A stretch of 9,701 nt of DNA from positions 1 through 9,701 of the forward strand of contig JAHHQT010000071.1 in assembly GCA_020026215.1 (NCBI GenBank), written 5' to 3'. The DNA comes from Muribaculaceae bacterium. Its GTDB lineage: Bacteria; Bacteroidota; Bacteroidia; Bacteroidales; Muribaculaceae. The position numbers and the translations under genes are program-made. The notes under the pieces are model-generated. The model saw nothing but the letters and a program-made list of their open reading frames with translations, ran no database searches and was not told the origin of the DNA. This document shows, piece after piece, positions 1-6,677 of this stretch (positions are counted from its first letter, which is position 1; every line of letters begins with the position of its first letter).

Positions 1-144
1 TAGCGATATATTGCGGTAGTTATTTCAAGTTTAATAGTGTCAAATTGTCGTTTATTATGGTCGCTTTGTATGAAATCCTTAACTTTTTAATAATATATGT
101 TTATATTTGTCTCAAATTTTGATGATAAATTAAAAGTATAAACT
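1..144. other. AT-rich upstream region, no gene seen
   Basis: This stretch lies ahead of the first gene and is strongly AT-rich. Two frames stay open for short distances, but they lack a convincing start, have stops soon after, and show no recognisable protein pattern, so no gene is called. The end of a preceding gene may lie just outside the window. The only supported element is the promoter-like box at 102-109. Confidence 0.6.
102..109 (+). promoter_or_regulatory. Candidate Bacteroidota -7 promoter element
   Basis: TATATTTG matches the Bacteroidota -7 consensus TAnnTTTG exactly and lies 35 bases before the ATG at 145. Transcription would begin near 116, giving a leader of about 30 bases. 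There is no good TTTG -33 box at the usual 19-21 base spacing, so this rests on the -7 match and its position. Confidence 0.5.
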
Positions 145-1857
145 ATGAAAAAAAGATTTTTGTTATTTGGTATTCTTTGTGTCTTTGGAGGTCTGTTTGT
201 TTCAGCACAACAATTGCCTAATGTCGGTTTTGAAAATTGGAAGGCTGCTGCAGAAATGACTGATGCTTATGGCAAAAATAATACAGCTGTAGTAAAACGC
301 CAAAGACCGGGTGTAGAACCTCAAGGATGGAATGGCTCAAGTGTGAATCAAAATGTAGGTATTGGCGGTGACGTTAAACAGACATTGGTTACAAAAGATG
401 CAGGATTTAGTGGTAGTTGTGTAAAACTTCAGAACAAATTTGTAGGTATGTTTGGTATTGGCGATGAGGCTCCGGGTTATATTACTTTAGGTACTCCTTG
501 GGTTTATGCCGAAACAAATACAAAAGTATGTGATGGAGGAACTTATGGCGGTGTTTCATTCACGAATACACCAGATGCCTTGTCTGTACAACTTAAACGA
601 ACAGATGCAAATGCAGAATCTTCAACAGTTATAGCTTACCTTTGGAATGGTAATTTTAATTCTAAAATCGGTAAATTGAATGCTGCAAATATAGATGAGT
701 CTAATGTTGAACGTGCAATTCTGAATAAATCAAATGCAGGAACAATTACTGGTAATGGTAAGTTGGTTGCTTCTGTTGATAAGGAAATTGCTCATACTGA
801 ATTTTCTACTGGTGCGTGGAAGAAAGTTGAATTTCCATTTAATTATGTAGAAGGAGCAGGAGAGCCTACAATGATGAATATTATTGTATGTGCCGGTAAC
901 TATTGGCAACGTACATCTCTATTAAAGGAAACAACATTATTTGTTGATGATTTGCAATTAATTTATTATTCAAAACTAAAGAGCCTTTCTGTTGGTGGAG
1001 TTCCAGTTCCTAATTTTAAAGAAGATGTATATCACTATGATATGGCAATGGATTTACCAACAGTAGACAAAGTTCAATTTGAAGTGCTTGGTAGATCTGC
1101 CATCGGTTCTGTTTCGACAGATGAGAAGAGTGGAACAATTTCCATTACTGTAACTAATGTTGGTGCTGATAAGGACGGATTGAATGAACATACCTATATA
1201 TTACAATTCAACAAGCCTATTATCAAGAGAGAAGGTGCTAAGTATGATGGTACACTTGATATCACCTTGAATGGCAATAATGTGCATTTGGATAATCAAA
1301 GTGTATATATAGAATTTGCTCCTGATGGAACTTCTTGTACATTCTCATTGTATGACTTCTCATTGGATGGAAGTAATATAATTGGTGATATTGTTATTGA
1401 AAATGTTGCAATTACAACTACTGAAATCAATGGTCGTCCTAAGAGAAACTTTGCAGGAGAAAAGAAAGGATTGGTGCTTAGTAATGGCGCAATTGTTGCT
1501 GACGTTACATTAAATGGTATAGAAGATTTCTATAGTGGACATTTGGAGATGAATATCCCTGTTTTATGGAAGATGGATCCAGCAGACCCTAATAGCGTAA
1601 TTAATATAGGTGTATTATTCAATGGTGGCATTGACAGTACTTCAGGCATTGAGAATTTGCTTCCTTCAAATGTAATGGCGTATGGCATTAATGGTGCATT
1701 GGTTATCAATGGTTTTGAAGGTATGGCTCGCGTTTATTCAATGGACGGACGTTTGGTTAAAACTGCATGGGTGAGTACAGAAGCTCAGTTGGATTTGATG
1801 GAAGGTTTGTATATTGTACGCTTGGGAAATAAAGCAGTTAAGGTAGTTGTCAGATAA
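145..1857 (+). CDS. Secreted PCMD / calycin-like protein with T9SS-type C-terminal domain (copy 1)
   Basis: This is a 570-residue exported protein of unknown substrate. Residues 1-21 form a Sec signal peptide (basic MKKR, hydrophobic core, VSA before QQ). Residues about 24-275 resemble the PCMD (putative carbohydrate metabolism) domain: an N-terminal LPNVGFENW, a central TLGTPW and GGTYGGVSF, and a closing PFNY...FVDDLQLIYY. Residues about 278-357 form a small beta-sandwich linker (VPNFKEDVYHYD). Residues about 364-495 look like the calycin-like domain common in Bacteroidales, with YDGTLDI, NQSVYIE and CTFSLYDFSLDG. Residues about 502-570 resemble a Por-secretion/T9SS type A C-terminal domain, ending in GLYIVRLGNKAVKVVVR. 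If the host has T9SS this would be surface-attached or released cargo, but that machinery is not in the window. A divergent paralogue follows at 2042. The promoter and terminator flanking the gene suggest a single-gene transcript. Domain calls are by eye; the carbohydrate role is only the family label. Confidence 0.85.
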   Translation: MKKRFLLFGILCVFGGLFVSAQQLPNVGFENWKAAAEMTDAYGKNNTAVVKRQRPGVEPQGWNGSSVNQNVGIGGDVKQTLVTKDAGFSGSCVKLQNKFVGMFGIGDEAPGYITLGTPWVYAETNTKVCDGGTYGGVSFTNTPDALSVQLKRTDANAESSTVIAYLWNGNFNSKIGKLNAANIDESNVERAILNKSNAGTITGNGKLVASVDKEIAHTEFSTGAWKKVEFPFNYVEGAGEPTMMNIIVCAGNYWQRTSLLKETTLFVDDLQLIYYSKLKSLSVGGVPVPNFKEDVYHYDMAMDLPTVDKVQFEVLGRSAIGSVSTDEKSGTISITVTNVGADKDGLNEHTYILQFNKPIIKREGAKYDGTLDITLNGNNVHLDNQSVYIEFAPDGTSCTFSLYDFSLDGSNIIGDIVIENVAITTTEINGRPKRNFAGEKKGLVLSNGAIVADVTLNGIEDFYSGHLEMNIPVLWKMDPADPNSVINIGVLFNGGIDSTSGIENLLPSNVMAYGINGALVINGFEGMARVYSMDGRLVKTAWVSTEAQLDLMEGLYIVRLGNKAVKVVVR

Positions 1858-1883
1858 TAAAAATCTTGAAATATAATAATGTA

Positions 1884-1917
1884 GAGGGCGGAACAAAATT
1901 GTCCCACCCTCTTTTTT
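1884..1917 (+). terminator. Intrinsic terminator after copy 1
   Basis: GAGGG at 1884-1888 pairs with CCCTC at 1907-1911. The stem continues inward through GG/CC and AC/GT with two mismatches, around the loop AAAATT (1895-1900). Six T residues follow at 1912-1917. The hairpin begins 26 bases after the stop codon and should end the transcript of the gene at 145-1857. Confidence 0.85.
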
Positions 1918-1994
1918 ATAGGATTTTTATGTAAAAATATTGCTCAATAATGTTAATTTGCGCAGTTTGTGGTGTAAAAATCTAAAAATATCAC

Positions 1995-2002
1995 TAACTT
2001 TG
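1995..2002 (+). promoter_or_regulatory. Candidate -7 promoter element for copy 2
   Basis: TAACTTTG is an exact TAnnTTTG match, 39 bases before the ATG at 2042, predicting a leader of roughly 30 bases. The nearest upstream TTTG, at 1966-1969, is 25 bases away, which is longer than the usual spacing. The box lies inside the upstream extension of the reading frame that begins at 1940, which argues that translation starts at 2042. Confidence 0.55.
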
Positions 2003-2041
2003 ACCCAAATTTTTAAAATTAGAACACTCAATTCTATTATT

Positions 2042-3712
2042 ATGAATAAGAAATTTTTAGTTTTAGGCGTATTCTGCGCGATGGCAGCTATGTCGGTAAG
2101 TGCACAACAATTGCCTAATGTAGGTTTTGAAAAATGGGAAAAGGCAGGCAAAACAACGGATCTAGCCATGCACCCAGATTCATTAAATTTTAACCGTCCG
2201 GGTTTGGAACCTGAAGGATGGAATGGTTCTAGCGTTGATCAACTGTATGTCGAAGAGTTAACAAGAAAATCAAACGATGCAAAAACAGGCTCTTTAAGTG
2301 TTTCCATTTACAACAAATTCTTGGGTATTCCTGGAATTATGGGTTCTGTAGCTCCTGGTTTCTTTACATTGGGAACTCCTTGGGTTGCTGCTGACTTGGC
2401 AAACGTACCAAACTCAAATGGTGGAACTTTCGGTGGTGTAGAATTTACATCTTGTCCAGATGCTATCGTTGGTCAATTCAAAAGAATTGATACAACTGCA
2501 GAAAAATCAACTATTGTTGCCTATTTGTGGAATGGTGAATTTGATTCAAATATTGGTAAAGTAGATGCAATGAATCATCCTGTTAAGAATGCAGACCGTG
2601 CAATCTTGGGTAAAGAAGGAGCTGGAACAGTTTCTGGAGCTGGAACATTGGTCGCTTCTTTAGAAAAAACATTTACTAAAGACGAAGTTAAAGATTGGAC
2701 TGAATTTGTAGTTCCATTCAATTATGTAAATAAAAAAGTTGCTCCTACAATGATGAATGTTATTGTAGCAGCTGGTGACTATTGGAACCGTTCTTCATTA
2801 TTGGAAACTACAGAGCTTCTAGTAGATGACTTGAAATTCGTTTATTATTCAACATTGGAATCATTGAAAGTTAATGGCGTTGATGTCCCTAACTTCAAAT
2901 CTGATGTATATTCTTATGATTTGGTAGGTGAACTTCCAACTCCTGAACAAGTTGATTTTGTTGCTAAGGGTTTCTCTTGCGAAGAATTGGTAACTGTAGA
3001 TGCTGAGGCTTCAGTGGTTAAAATTACTCTAACTGGTGAAGGTGAAGACCTTGATGGTCAAACTAGCCACACATACGTATTGAACTTTACGAATGCAGAA
3101 TCTCACGCAGGTGCTAAATATGACGGTTTAATCACTATCAACATGATGGGAACAGTAACTCCTGTCCCTAACCAAAGCGTTTACATTGAAAAAGCTGCTG
3201 ACGGTAAGTCTTGCACATTCTCTTTGTATCAATTCTCTTTGGATGGCAACCCTGCAAATTCATTGGGTGACATCATCGTTGAAAATGTAACTATTGAAGA
3301 TAAAGCTGATTCTTACGCTTATGCAGGTGCTAAAACTGGTATCCAACTTGGTGGCGGTATGATTCAAGCTGATGCAAAACTTGACGGTACAGAAACTAAA
3401 GCTGACAACCACTTGGTGATGAATATCCATGTTGAATGGATTAATGGTAGCGACAGAATTCCAATCGAAGTAGTATTTGACGGTAAAGCTGTTCAAGGTG
3501 GTGTTGAAAACATCGAAGCTGCAAATGCTGTAGTAGTTGCAGAAAACGGTGTAATCGCTATCAACGGATTTGAAGGCAATGCTGACGTTTACGCATTGGA
3601 CGGTAGCTTGGTTGCATCTGTCAAGGTTAATGGCGAAGCTCAAATCAATGTTGCTAAAGGTATGTACATCGTACGTTTGGCTGACAAAGGTTTCAAAGTA
3701 ATTGTAAAATAA
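2042..3712 (+). CDS. Secreted PCMD / calycin-like protein with T9SS-type C-terminal domain (copy 2)
   Basis: This is a 556-residue paralogue of the gene at 145-1857 with the same layout: signal peptide 1-21 (SVSA before QQ), PCMD-type domain about 24-269, beta-sandwich about 271-350, calycin-like domain about 357-480 (YDGLITI, NQSVYIE, CTFSLYQFSLDG), and T9SS-like C-terminal domain about 487-556 ending in GMYIVRLADKGFKVIVK. By eye roughly half of the positions match copy 1, so the duplication is not recent. The frame is open upstream to an ATG at 1940, but the 2042 start is chosen because it begins directly with the signal peptide, aligns with the start of copy 1, and lies downstream of the promoter box at 1995-2002. 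Codons in the 3' part favour ATC and TAC, unlike copy 1, suggesting higher expression. Function and ligand are unknown; surface location is inferred from the C-terminal domain. Confidence 0.85.
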   Translation: MNKKFLVLGVFCAMAAMSVSAQQLPNVGFEKWEKAGKTTDLAMHPDSLNFNRPGLEPEGWNGSSVDQLYVEELTRKSNDAKTGSLSVSIYNKFLGIPGIMGSVAPGFFTLGTPWVAADLANVPNSNGGTFGGVEFTSCPDAIVGQFKRIDTTAEKSTIVAYLWNGEFDSNIGKVDAMNHPVKNADRAILGKEGAGTVSGAGTLVASLEKTFTKDEVKDWTEFVVPFNYVNKKVAPTMMNVIVAAGDYWNRSSLLETTELLVDDLKFVYYSTLESLKVNGVDVPNFKSDVYSYDLVGELPTPEQVDFVAKGFSCEELVTVDAEASVVKITLTGEGEDLDGQTSHTYVLNFTNAESHAGAKYDGLITINMMGTVTPVPNQSVYIEKAADGKSCTFSLYQFSLDGNPANSLGDIIVENVTIEDKADSYAYAGAKTGIQLGGGMIQADAKLDGTETKADNHLVMNIHVEWINGSDRIPIEVVFDGKAVQGGVENIEAANAVVVAENGVIAINGFEGNADVYALDGSLVASVKVNGEAQINVAKGMYIVRLADKGFKVIVK

Positions 3713-3731
3713 TTTGATATAAGATAATTTT

Positions 3732-3769
3732 GGAAAGGCTCACTGAAAAGTGGGCCTTTTCTATTTTTA
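3732..3769 (+). terminator. Intrinsic terminator after copy 2
   Basis: A 13-bp stem forms between 3732-3744 and 3749-3761, including AAAGGC paired with GCCTTT, with two G-T wobbles and a GAAA tetraloop at 3745-3748. T-rich sequence follows. The hairpin starts 20 bases after the stop codon and separates the paralogue pair from the outer-membrane channel gene. Confidence 0.88.
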
Positions 3770-3779
3770 TATAGATTGA

Positions 3780-3817
3780 AATAAATTAACATTCTAAATT
3801 TAAAATGTTAATTTATT
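3780..3817. repeat. 38-bp near-perfect AT-rich palindrome
   Basis: AATAAATTAACATT at 3780-3793 is the exact reverse complement of 3804-3817. The ten bases between contain a further palindrome, TAAATTTA, at 3795-3802, so only the pair 3794/3803 breaks symmetry across 38 bp. It lies about 20 bases after a terminator and 142 bases before the fadL-like start, with no T tract, so it does not look like a second terminator. It could be a dimeric regulator site, a cruciform, or a chance feature of AT-rich DNA, although 14 paired bases is long for chance. Confidence 0.75.
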
Positions 3818-3870
3818 GTTGAGGGAATAGTATTATTTATTTTGTTTATGGGCGCTTTTAAGGGGATTTA

Positions 3871-3907
3871 GGTATGGTTAAAAAAATCTACTTTCTGTTA
3901 ACATACC
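3871..3907. repeat. Bulged inverted repeat upstream of the fadL-like promoter
   Basis: GGTATGGTTAA at 3871-3881 and TTAACATACC at 3898-3907 are reverse complements except for one extra G in the left arm. They are separated by 16 bases. The right arm ends about 22 bases before the -7 box at 3930, so the element lies upstream of the predicted transcript and next to the expected -33 region. An operator is possible; no known regulator site is recognised. Confidence 0.5.
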
Positions 3908-3929
3908 ATTCGATTATTTGAAAACTACG

Positions 3930-3937
3930 TACTTTTG
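3930..3937 (+). promoter_or_regulatory. Candidate -7 promoter element for the fadL-like gene
   Basis: TACTTTTG matches TAnnTTTG and sits 22 bases before the ATG at 3960. A start near 3944 would leave a leader of about 16 bases. The -33 position carries only TTCG (3909-3912), a weak match at 17-base spacing. Confidence 0.55.
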
Positions 3938-3959
3938 CACCGTTTTATAAAATTTTAAA

Positions 3960-5279
3960 ATGAAAAGATTTAATTTACTGACCTCTATTTTATTGTTTTC
4001 TGTAATCAATGTATTTGCAGAAGGTTATCAAGTAAACACGTTAAGTACAAAACAAGTAGCAATGGCACATACTGGTGTCTCTCAAAAGTTGGGAGCAGAA
4101 AGTATGTATTTCAACCCTGCCGGTTTGGCATTTTCCGATAAGATGTTGGACTTGTCTTTGGGTGTGACAGGGATTGCATCTAATGTAGAATGTACAACAG
4201 GTAATAAGACATACGAGACAGACAACAAAATCAGCACTCCATTATTCGGTTATGCTGCATTCCGTATATATGATAATTTGAAGGTGGGTGTTGCTTTTTA
4301 TACTCCTTATGGTAGTGGTATCAATTGGGGAAACAATTGGCCTGGTGCTATTCTTTCTCAAAAAGTAAAATTGTCTTCTTATGTGATACAGCCCACAGTT
4401 TCTTGGAGAATTACCAAAAAACTATCTATCGGTGCAGGTGTCTCTGTCACTTGGGGTAGCGTGGATTTAAGTAAGGGTATGGTTACTCCTGAATCTATCG
4501 ACGCTTTATTGGCCAAATTGGGTAAGGAATATCGTTTCGGAGACATCACTCCTATTTCTGTTAATTTGGTGGGTACATCTAATATTTCTGTTGGTTTCAA
4601 TGTGGGTATTATGTATGACATTAACTCCAAGTTTACAGTAGGTGCATCTTACCGTTCTGAAACCAGTTTGAAGGTAAAATCGGGTGATGTAATAGTCAAC
4701 TATGCTAACGAGAATGCACAAATCATAGCAGAACATACTATCGGTTTGATTAAGGAAGCTAATTTTAAGGCAGAGATGCCTCTTCCGCATACCATTACAT
4801 TCGGTGCAAGTTATCGCCCAAACTCAAAACTTGAATTGAATGGTGATGTGCAATTTACAGGATGGAAAACCTATAAGGAGCTTGATATTGACTTCATTTC
4901 AGAACAATTGGACAAGTTTGACCAAAAGTTGGCCAAAAATTATCATAATACTTTTGCTTTCCGTTTAGGGGTTAAATATCAATTGACAGAACGATTTGAC
5001 ATTCTTGGCGGTATGAGTTATGATATGAGTCCGATTGACAAGGAATATTATAATCCGGAAACTCCGGGTATGGGAAAGATATCTCCGTCTTTGGGATTTT
5101 CATTCCGTCCGTTCTCTCGTTTCTCTGTTAATTTGGCTTGTGCCTATGTGGCAGGTGTGGGTGCTAATGGTACTTCTTATACCTATATTGACCCATTGAT
5201 CAAGGTCCCTCAAAAGTTTGAAGCAGACTATAAAGTGACCGCTTGGACACCGTCAATTTCGGTGGGTTATACTTTCTAA
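3960..5279 (+). CDS. OmpP1/FadL-family outer-membrane channel
   Basis: This is a 439-residue outer-membrane beta-barrel of the OmpP1/FadL/TodX family, which typically admits long-chain fatty acids or other hydrophobic compounds. The signal peptide is residues 1-20, with VFA before EGYQ. The mature N-terminus carries the family pattern of an N-terminal segment, then GAESMYFNPAGLAF, with the conserved NPAG at residues 52-55. The rest is alternating polar and aromatic beta-strand sequence. The protein ends in SISVGYTF, whose terminal Phe fits a BamA-recognised C-terminal strand. Length is normal for the family (about 400-500 residues). The start is chosen because it opens the signal peptide directly. 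The substrate cannot be read from the sequence. The next gene, a thioredoxin-like lipoprotein, follows after 97 bases with no clear terminator between, so partial co-transcription is possible. Confidence 0.88.
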   Translation: MKRFNLLTSILLFSVINVFAEGYQVNTLSTKQVAMAHTGVSQKLGAESMYFNPAGLAFSDKMLDLSLGVTGIASNVECTTGNKTYETDNKISTPLFGYAAFRIYDNLKVGVAFYTPYGSGINWGNNWPGAILSQKVKLSSYVIQPTVSWRITKKLSIGAGVSVTWGSVDLSKGMVTPESIDALLAKLGKEYRFGDITPISVNLVGTSNISVGFNVGIMYDINSKFTVGASYRSETSLKVKSGDVIVNYANENAQIIAEHTIGLIKEANFKAEMPLPHTITFGASYRPNSKLELNGDVQFTGWKTYKELDIDFISEQLDKFDQKLAKNYHNTFAFRLGVKYQLTERFDILGGMSYDMSPIDKEYYNPETPGMGKISPSLGFSFRPFSRFSVNLACAYVAGVGANGTSYTYIDPLIKVPQKFEADYKVTAWTPSISVGYTF

Positions 5280-5360
5280 GAAATTTTAAGACTTTTCAAT
5301 TGAGCAAAATGATTGTTTATTTGTTTAATATATGTAATTTTATAGAAAATTTATATTAAC

Positions 5361-5368
5361 TAATTTTG
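5361..5368 (+). promoter_or_regulatory. Possible -7 promoter element very close to a start codon
   Basis: TAATTTTG matches TAnnTTTG but ends only 8 bases before the ATG at 5377, so the transcript would have almost no leader. There is no TTTG box at the right distance upstream. In such AT-rich sequence this may be chance, with the gene transcribed instead from the fadL-like gene upstream. Confidence 0.3.
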
Positions 5369-5376
5369 AAATTTTT

Positions 5377-6447
5377 ATGAAAAGTATTTTCAATTTAATT
5401 GGCATTTCTGCTCTTACTATCTTGGCAAGCTGTGGCGGTAATAATAAATATGAGATTACTGCTACATTCCAAGATACAACTATGAATGGGGAAATGTTCT
5501 ATTTGGAAAACAATGATTCCAAAACAATTATTGACAGTGCCGTTGTGGAAAACGGAGTGTTGAAATTTGAAGGTGTTGCTGAAACGGTACTTCCTGTTGA
5601 AATCAAGTCTGAGAAAATGACTACAGGCTCATTCATTCTTGAACCGGGAAATATGACATTTGATGTCGAAAATCAAGTGATGAGAGGTACTGTCTTGAAT
5701 GATGTGTGGGCTGATTTCCGTGTATTTGGAGACAAAACAATCAAAGAATATCGTGCACAACAAAAATCAATCATCGCTTCGGAAGCTCCTGAAAAGGTAG
5801 ATTCTCTATTGAATGCTTTGGTCGAAAAAGTTCAAGCTAAACTTGATGTTGTGGAAGATTCTGTCTTCGCTGCCAATGCTAACAATATGGTAGGTTACTA
5901 TGTCATTGCTGAATCTTATTTCGATAAGAAGGCTGATTTGGATTCTATGTTGGTAAATGCTTCTGAATGGACTAAAAATTCTCAGGCTGTACAAAAGAAA
6001 TTGGTACATTTCGAAAAATTGGAAAAAACAGCTGTAGGCAAAATGTTTACAGACTTTACAGTGACTATGTCAGACGGCAAAGAATTCAAGTTGTCAGATG
6101 TTGTTGGTAAAGGTAATTATGTTTTGGTTGATTTCTGGGCAAGCTGGTGCGGTCCATGTATGCGTGAAATGGCAACATTGAAAGAGATCAATAAGGAATT
6201 TGCTCCTAAAGGCTTGAAAGTTGTTGGTATCGCAGTTTGGGATAAACCTGAAGATACTAAGAAAGCTGTTGAGGCTAAAGAATTGCCTTGGATGATTGTT
6301 GACAATGCTCAAAAAATTCCTACTGACATCTATGGTATTCAAGGTATTCCACATATTATTTTGTTCGGTCCTGACGGAACAATCGTTTCTCGCGGTTTGC
6401 AAGGAAAAGAGTTGCAAGCAGCTGTTAAAGCAGAATTGTCAAAATAA
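5377..6447 (+). CDS. DUF4369-thioredoxin lipoprotein (TlpA/ResA-like disulfide reductase)
   Basis: This 356-residue lipoprotein is predicted to act in thiol-disulfide exchange in the periplasm. The lipobox is LASC with the lipidated Cys at residue 19, followed by GGNNK. The positions just after Cys lack the acidic run reported for surface-exported Bacteroidota lipoproteins, which favours a periplasm-facing location. Residues about 25-120 fit the DUF4369 domain (YEITATF, ending near LEPGNMTFDV). Residues about 120-215 are charged and probably helical. Residues about 218-356 form a thioredoxin fold with WASWCGPC, redox cysteines at 258 and 261, and a cis-proline at 325 in GIPHIILF. This two-domain layout is common in Bacteroidales and usually occurs in many copies per genome; individual substrates are mostly unknown. 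All key catalytic residues are present. A strong terminator follows the gene. Confidence 0.9.
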   Translation: MKSIFNLIGISALTILASCGGNNKYEITATFQDTTMNGEMFYLENNDSKTIIDSAVVENGVLKFEGVAETVLPVEIKSEKMTTGSFILEPGNMTFDVENQVMRGTVLNDVWADFRVFGDKTIKEYRAQQKSIIASEAPEKVDSLLNALVEKVQAKLDVVEDSVFAANANNMVGYYVIAESYFDKKADLDSMLVNASEWTKNSQAVQKKLVHFEKLEKTAVGKMFTDFTVTMSDGKEFKLSDVVGKGNYVLVDFWASWCGPCMREMATLKEINKEFAPKGLKVVGIAVWDKPEDTKKAVEAKELPWMIVDNAQKIPTDIYGIQGIPHIILFGPDGTIVSRGLQGKELQAAVKAELSK

Positions 6448-6490
6448 TCTATTGAAGGATAATGAATTATAATTATTTTCAATATGAAGG

Positions 6491-6520
6491 AAGGCGTAAT
6501 CGTAAGGTTGCGCCTTTTTT
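6491..6520 (+). terminator. Intrinsic terminator after the thioredoxin lipoprotein
   Basis: AAGGCG at 6491-6496 pairs with CGCCTT at 6511-6516. The stem continues inward with wobbles to a GTAA tetraloop (6502-6505), giving 11 paired positions. The T run continues to 6520. The hairpin lies 43 bases after the stop codon and isolates this transcript from the helicase operon. Confidence 0.88.
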
Positions 6521-6597
6521 CATTAAAATCGTTCATTTGAGAAGTCGATAGATTCATTTTTTGAGGGTATCATATCAATTAACCCGCTAAAAAGTCG

Positions 6598-6605
6598 TAA
6601 CTTTG
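6598..6605 (+). promoter_or_regulatory. Candidate -7 promoter element for the helicase operon
   Basis: TAACTTTG is an exact TAnnTTTG match, identical to the box before the gene at 2042. It predicts transcription from about 6612 and a leader of roughly 65 bases, longer than for the other genes here. No good -33 TTTG is present at normal spacing. Confidence 0.55.
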
Positions 6606-6632
6606 CAGTCAATAAAAAAATTCAACAAAAAA

Positions 6633-6654
6633 GCGGCCACCGTGAGGTGCTCTG
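6633..6654 (+). other. GC-rich hairpin island in the helicase 5' leader
   Basis: A GC-rich island lies between two A-rich runs in the predicted leader of the helicase mRNA. CACC (6638-6641) and GGTG (6646-6649) form a short stem with a GTGA tetraloop of GNRA type. The stem is only four strong pairs, so it may be incidental. An RNA element that the helicase or temperature acts on is possible but unproven. Confidence 0.35.
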
Positions 6655-6677
6655 AAAAAATAAACTAAAATAAATAT

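Noticed and set aside
4..90. Possible tail of an upstream gene at the window start
   Set aside because: The frame is open from the window edge to a TAA at 88-90, but the translation has no recognisable pattern and the region is AT-rich, so it cannot be supported.
1927..2169. Open frame of 80 codons on the - strand over the copy 2 promoter
   Set aside because: It spans the terminator-proximal gap and the signal peptide region of copy 2, has no promoter-like box or family resemblance, and is best explained by AT-rich chance openness.
3260..3643. Open frame of 127 codons on the - strand
   Set aside because: It lies wholly within the well-supported gene at 2042-3712 and shows no recognisable motif; it is the antisense shadow of a repetitive beta-rich coding sequence.
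145..3712. Recent duplication or phase-variable recombination between the two paralogues
   Set aside because: Nucleotide identity is limited to short stretches and the proteins match at only about half of positions by eye, so frequent recombination between them is unlikely.
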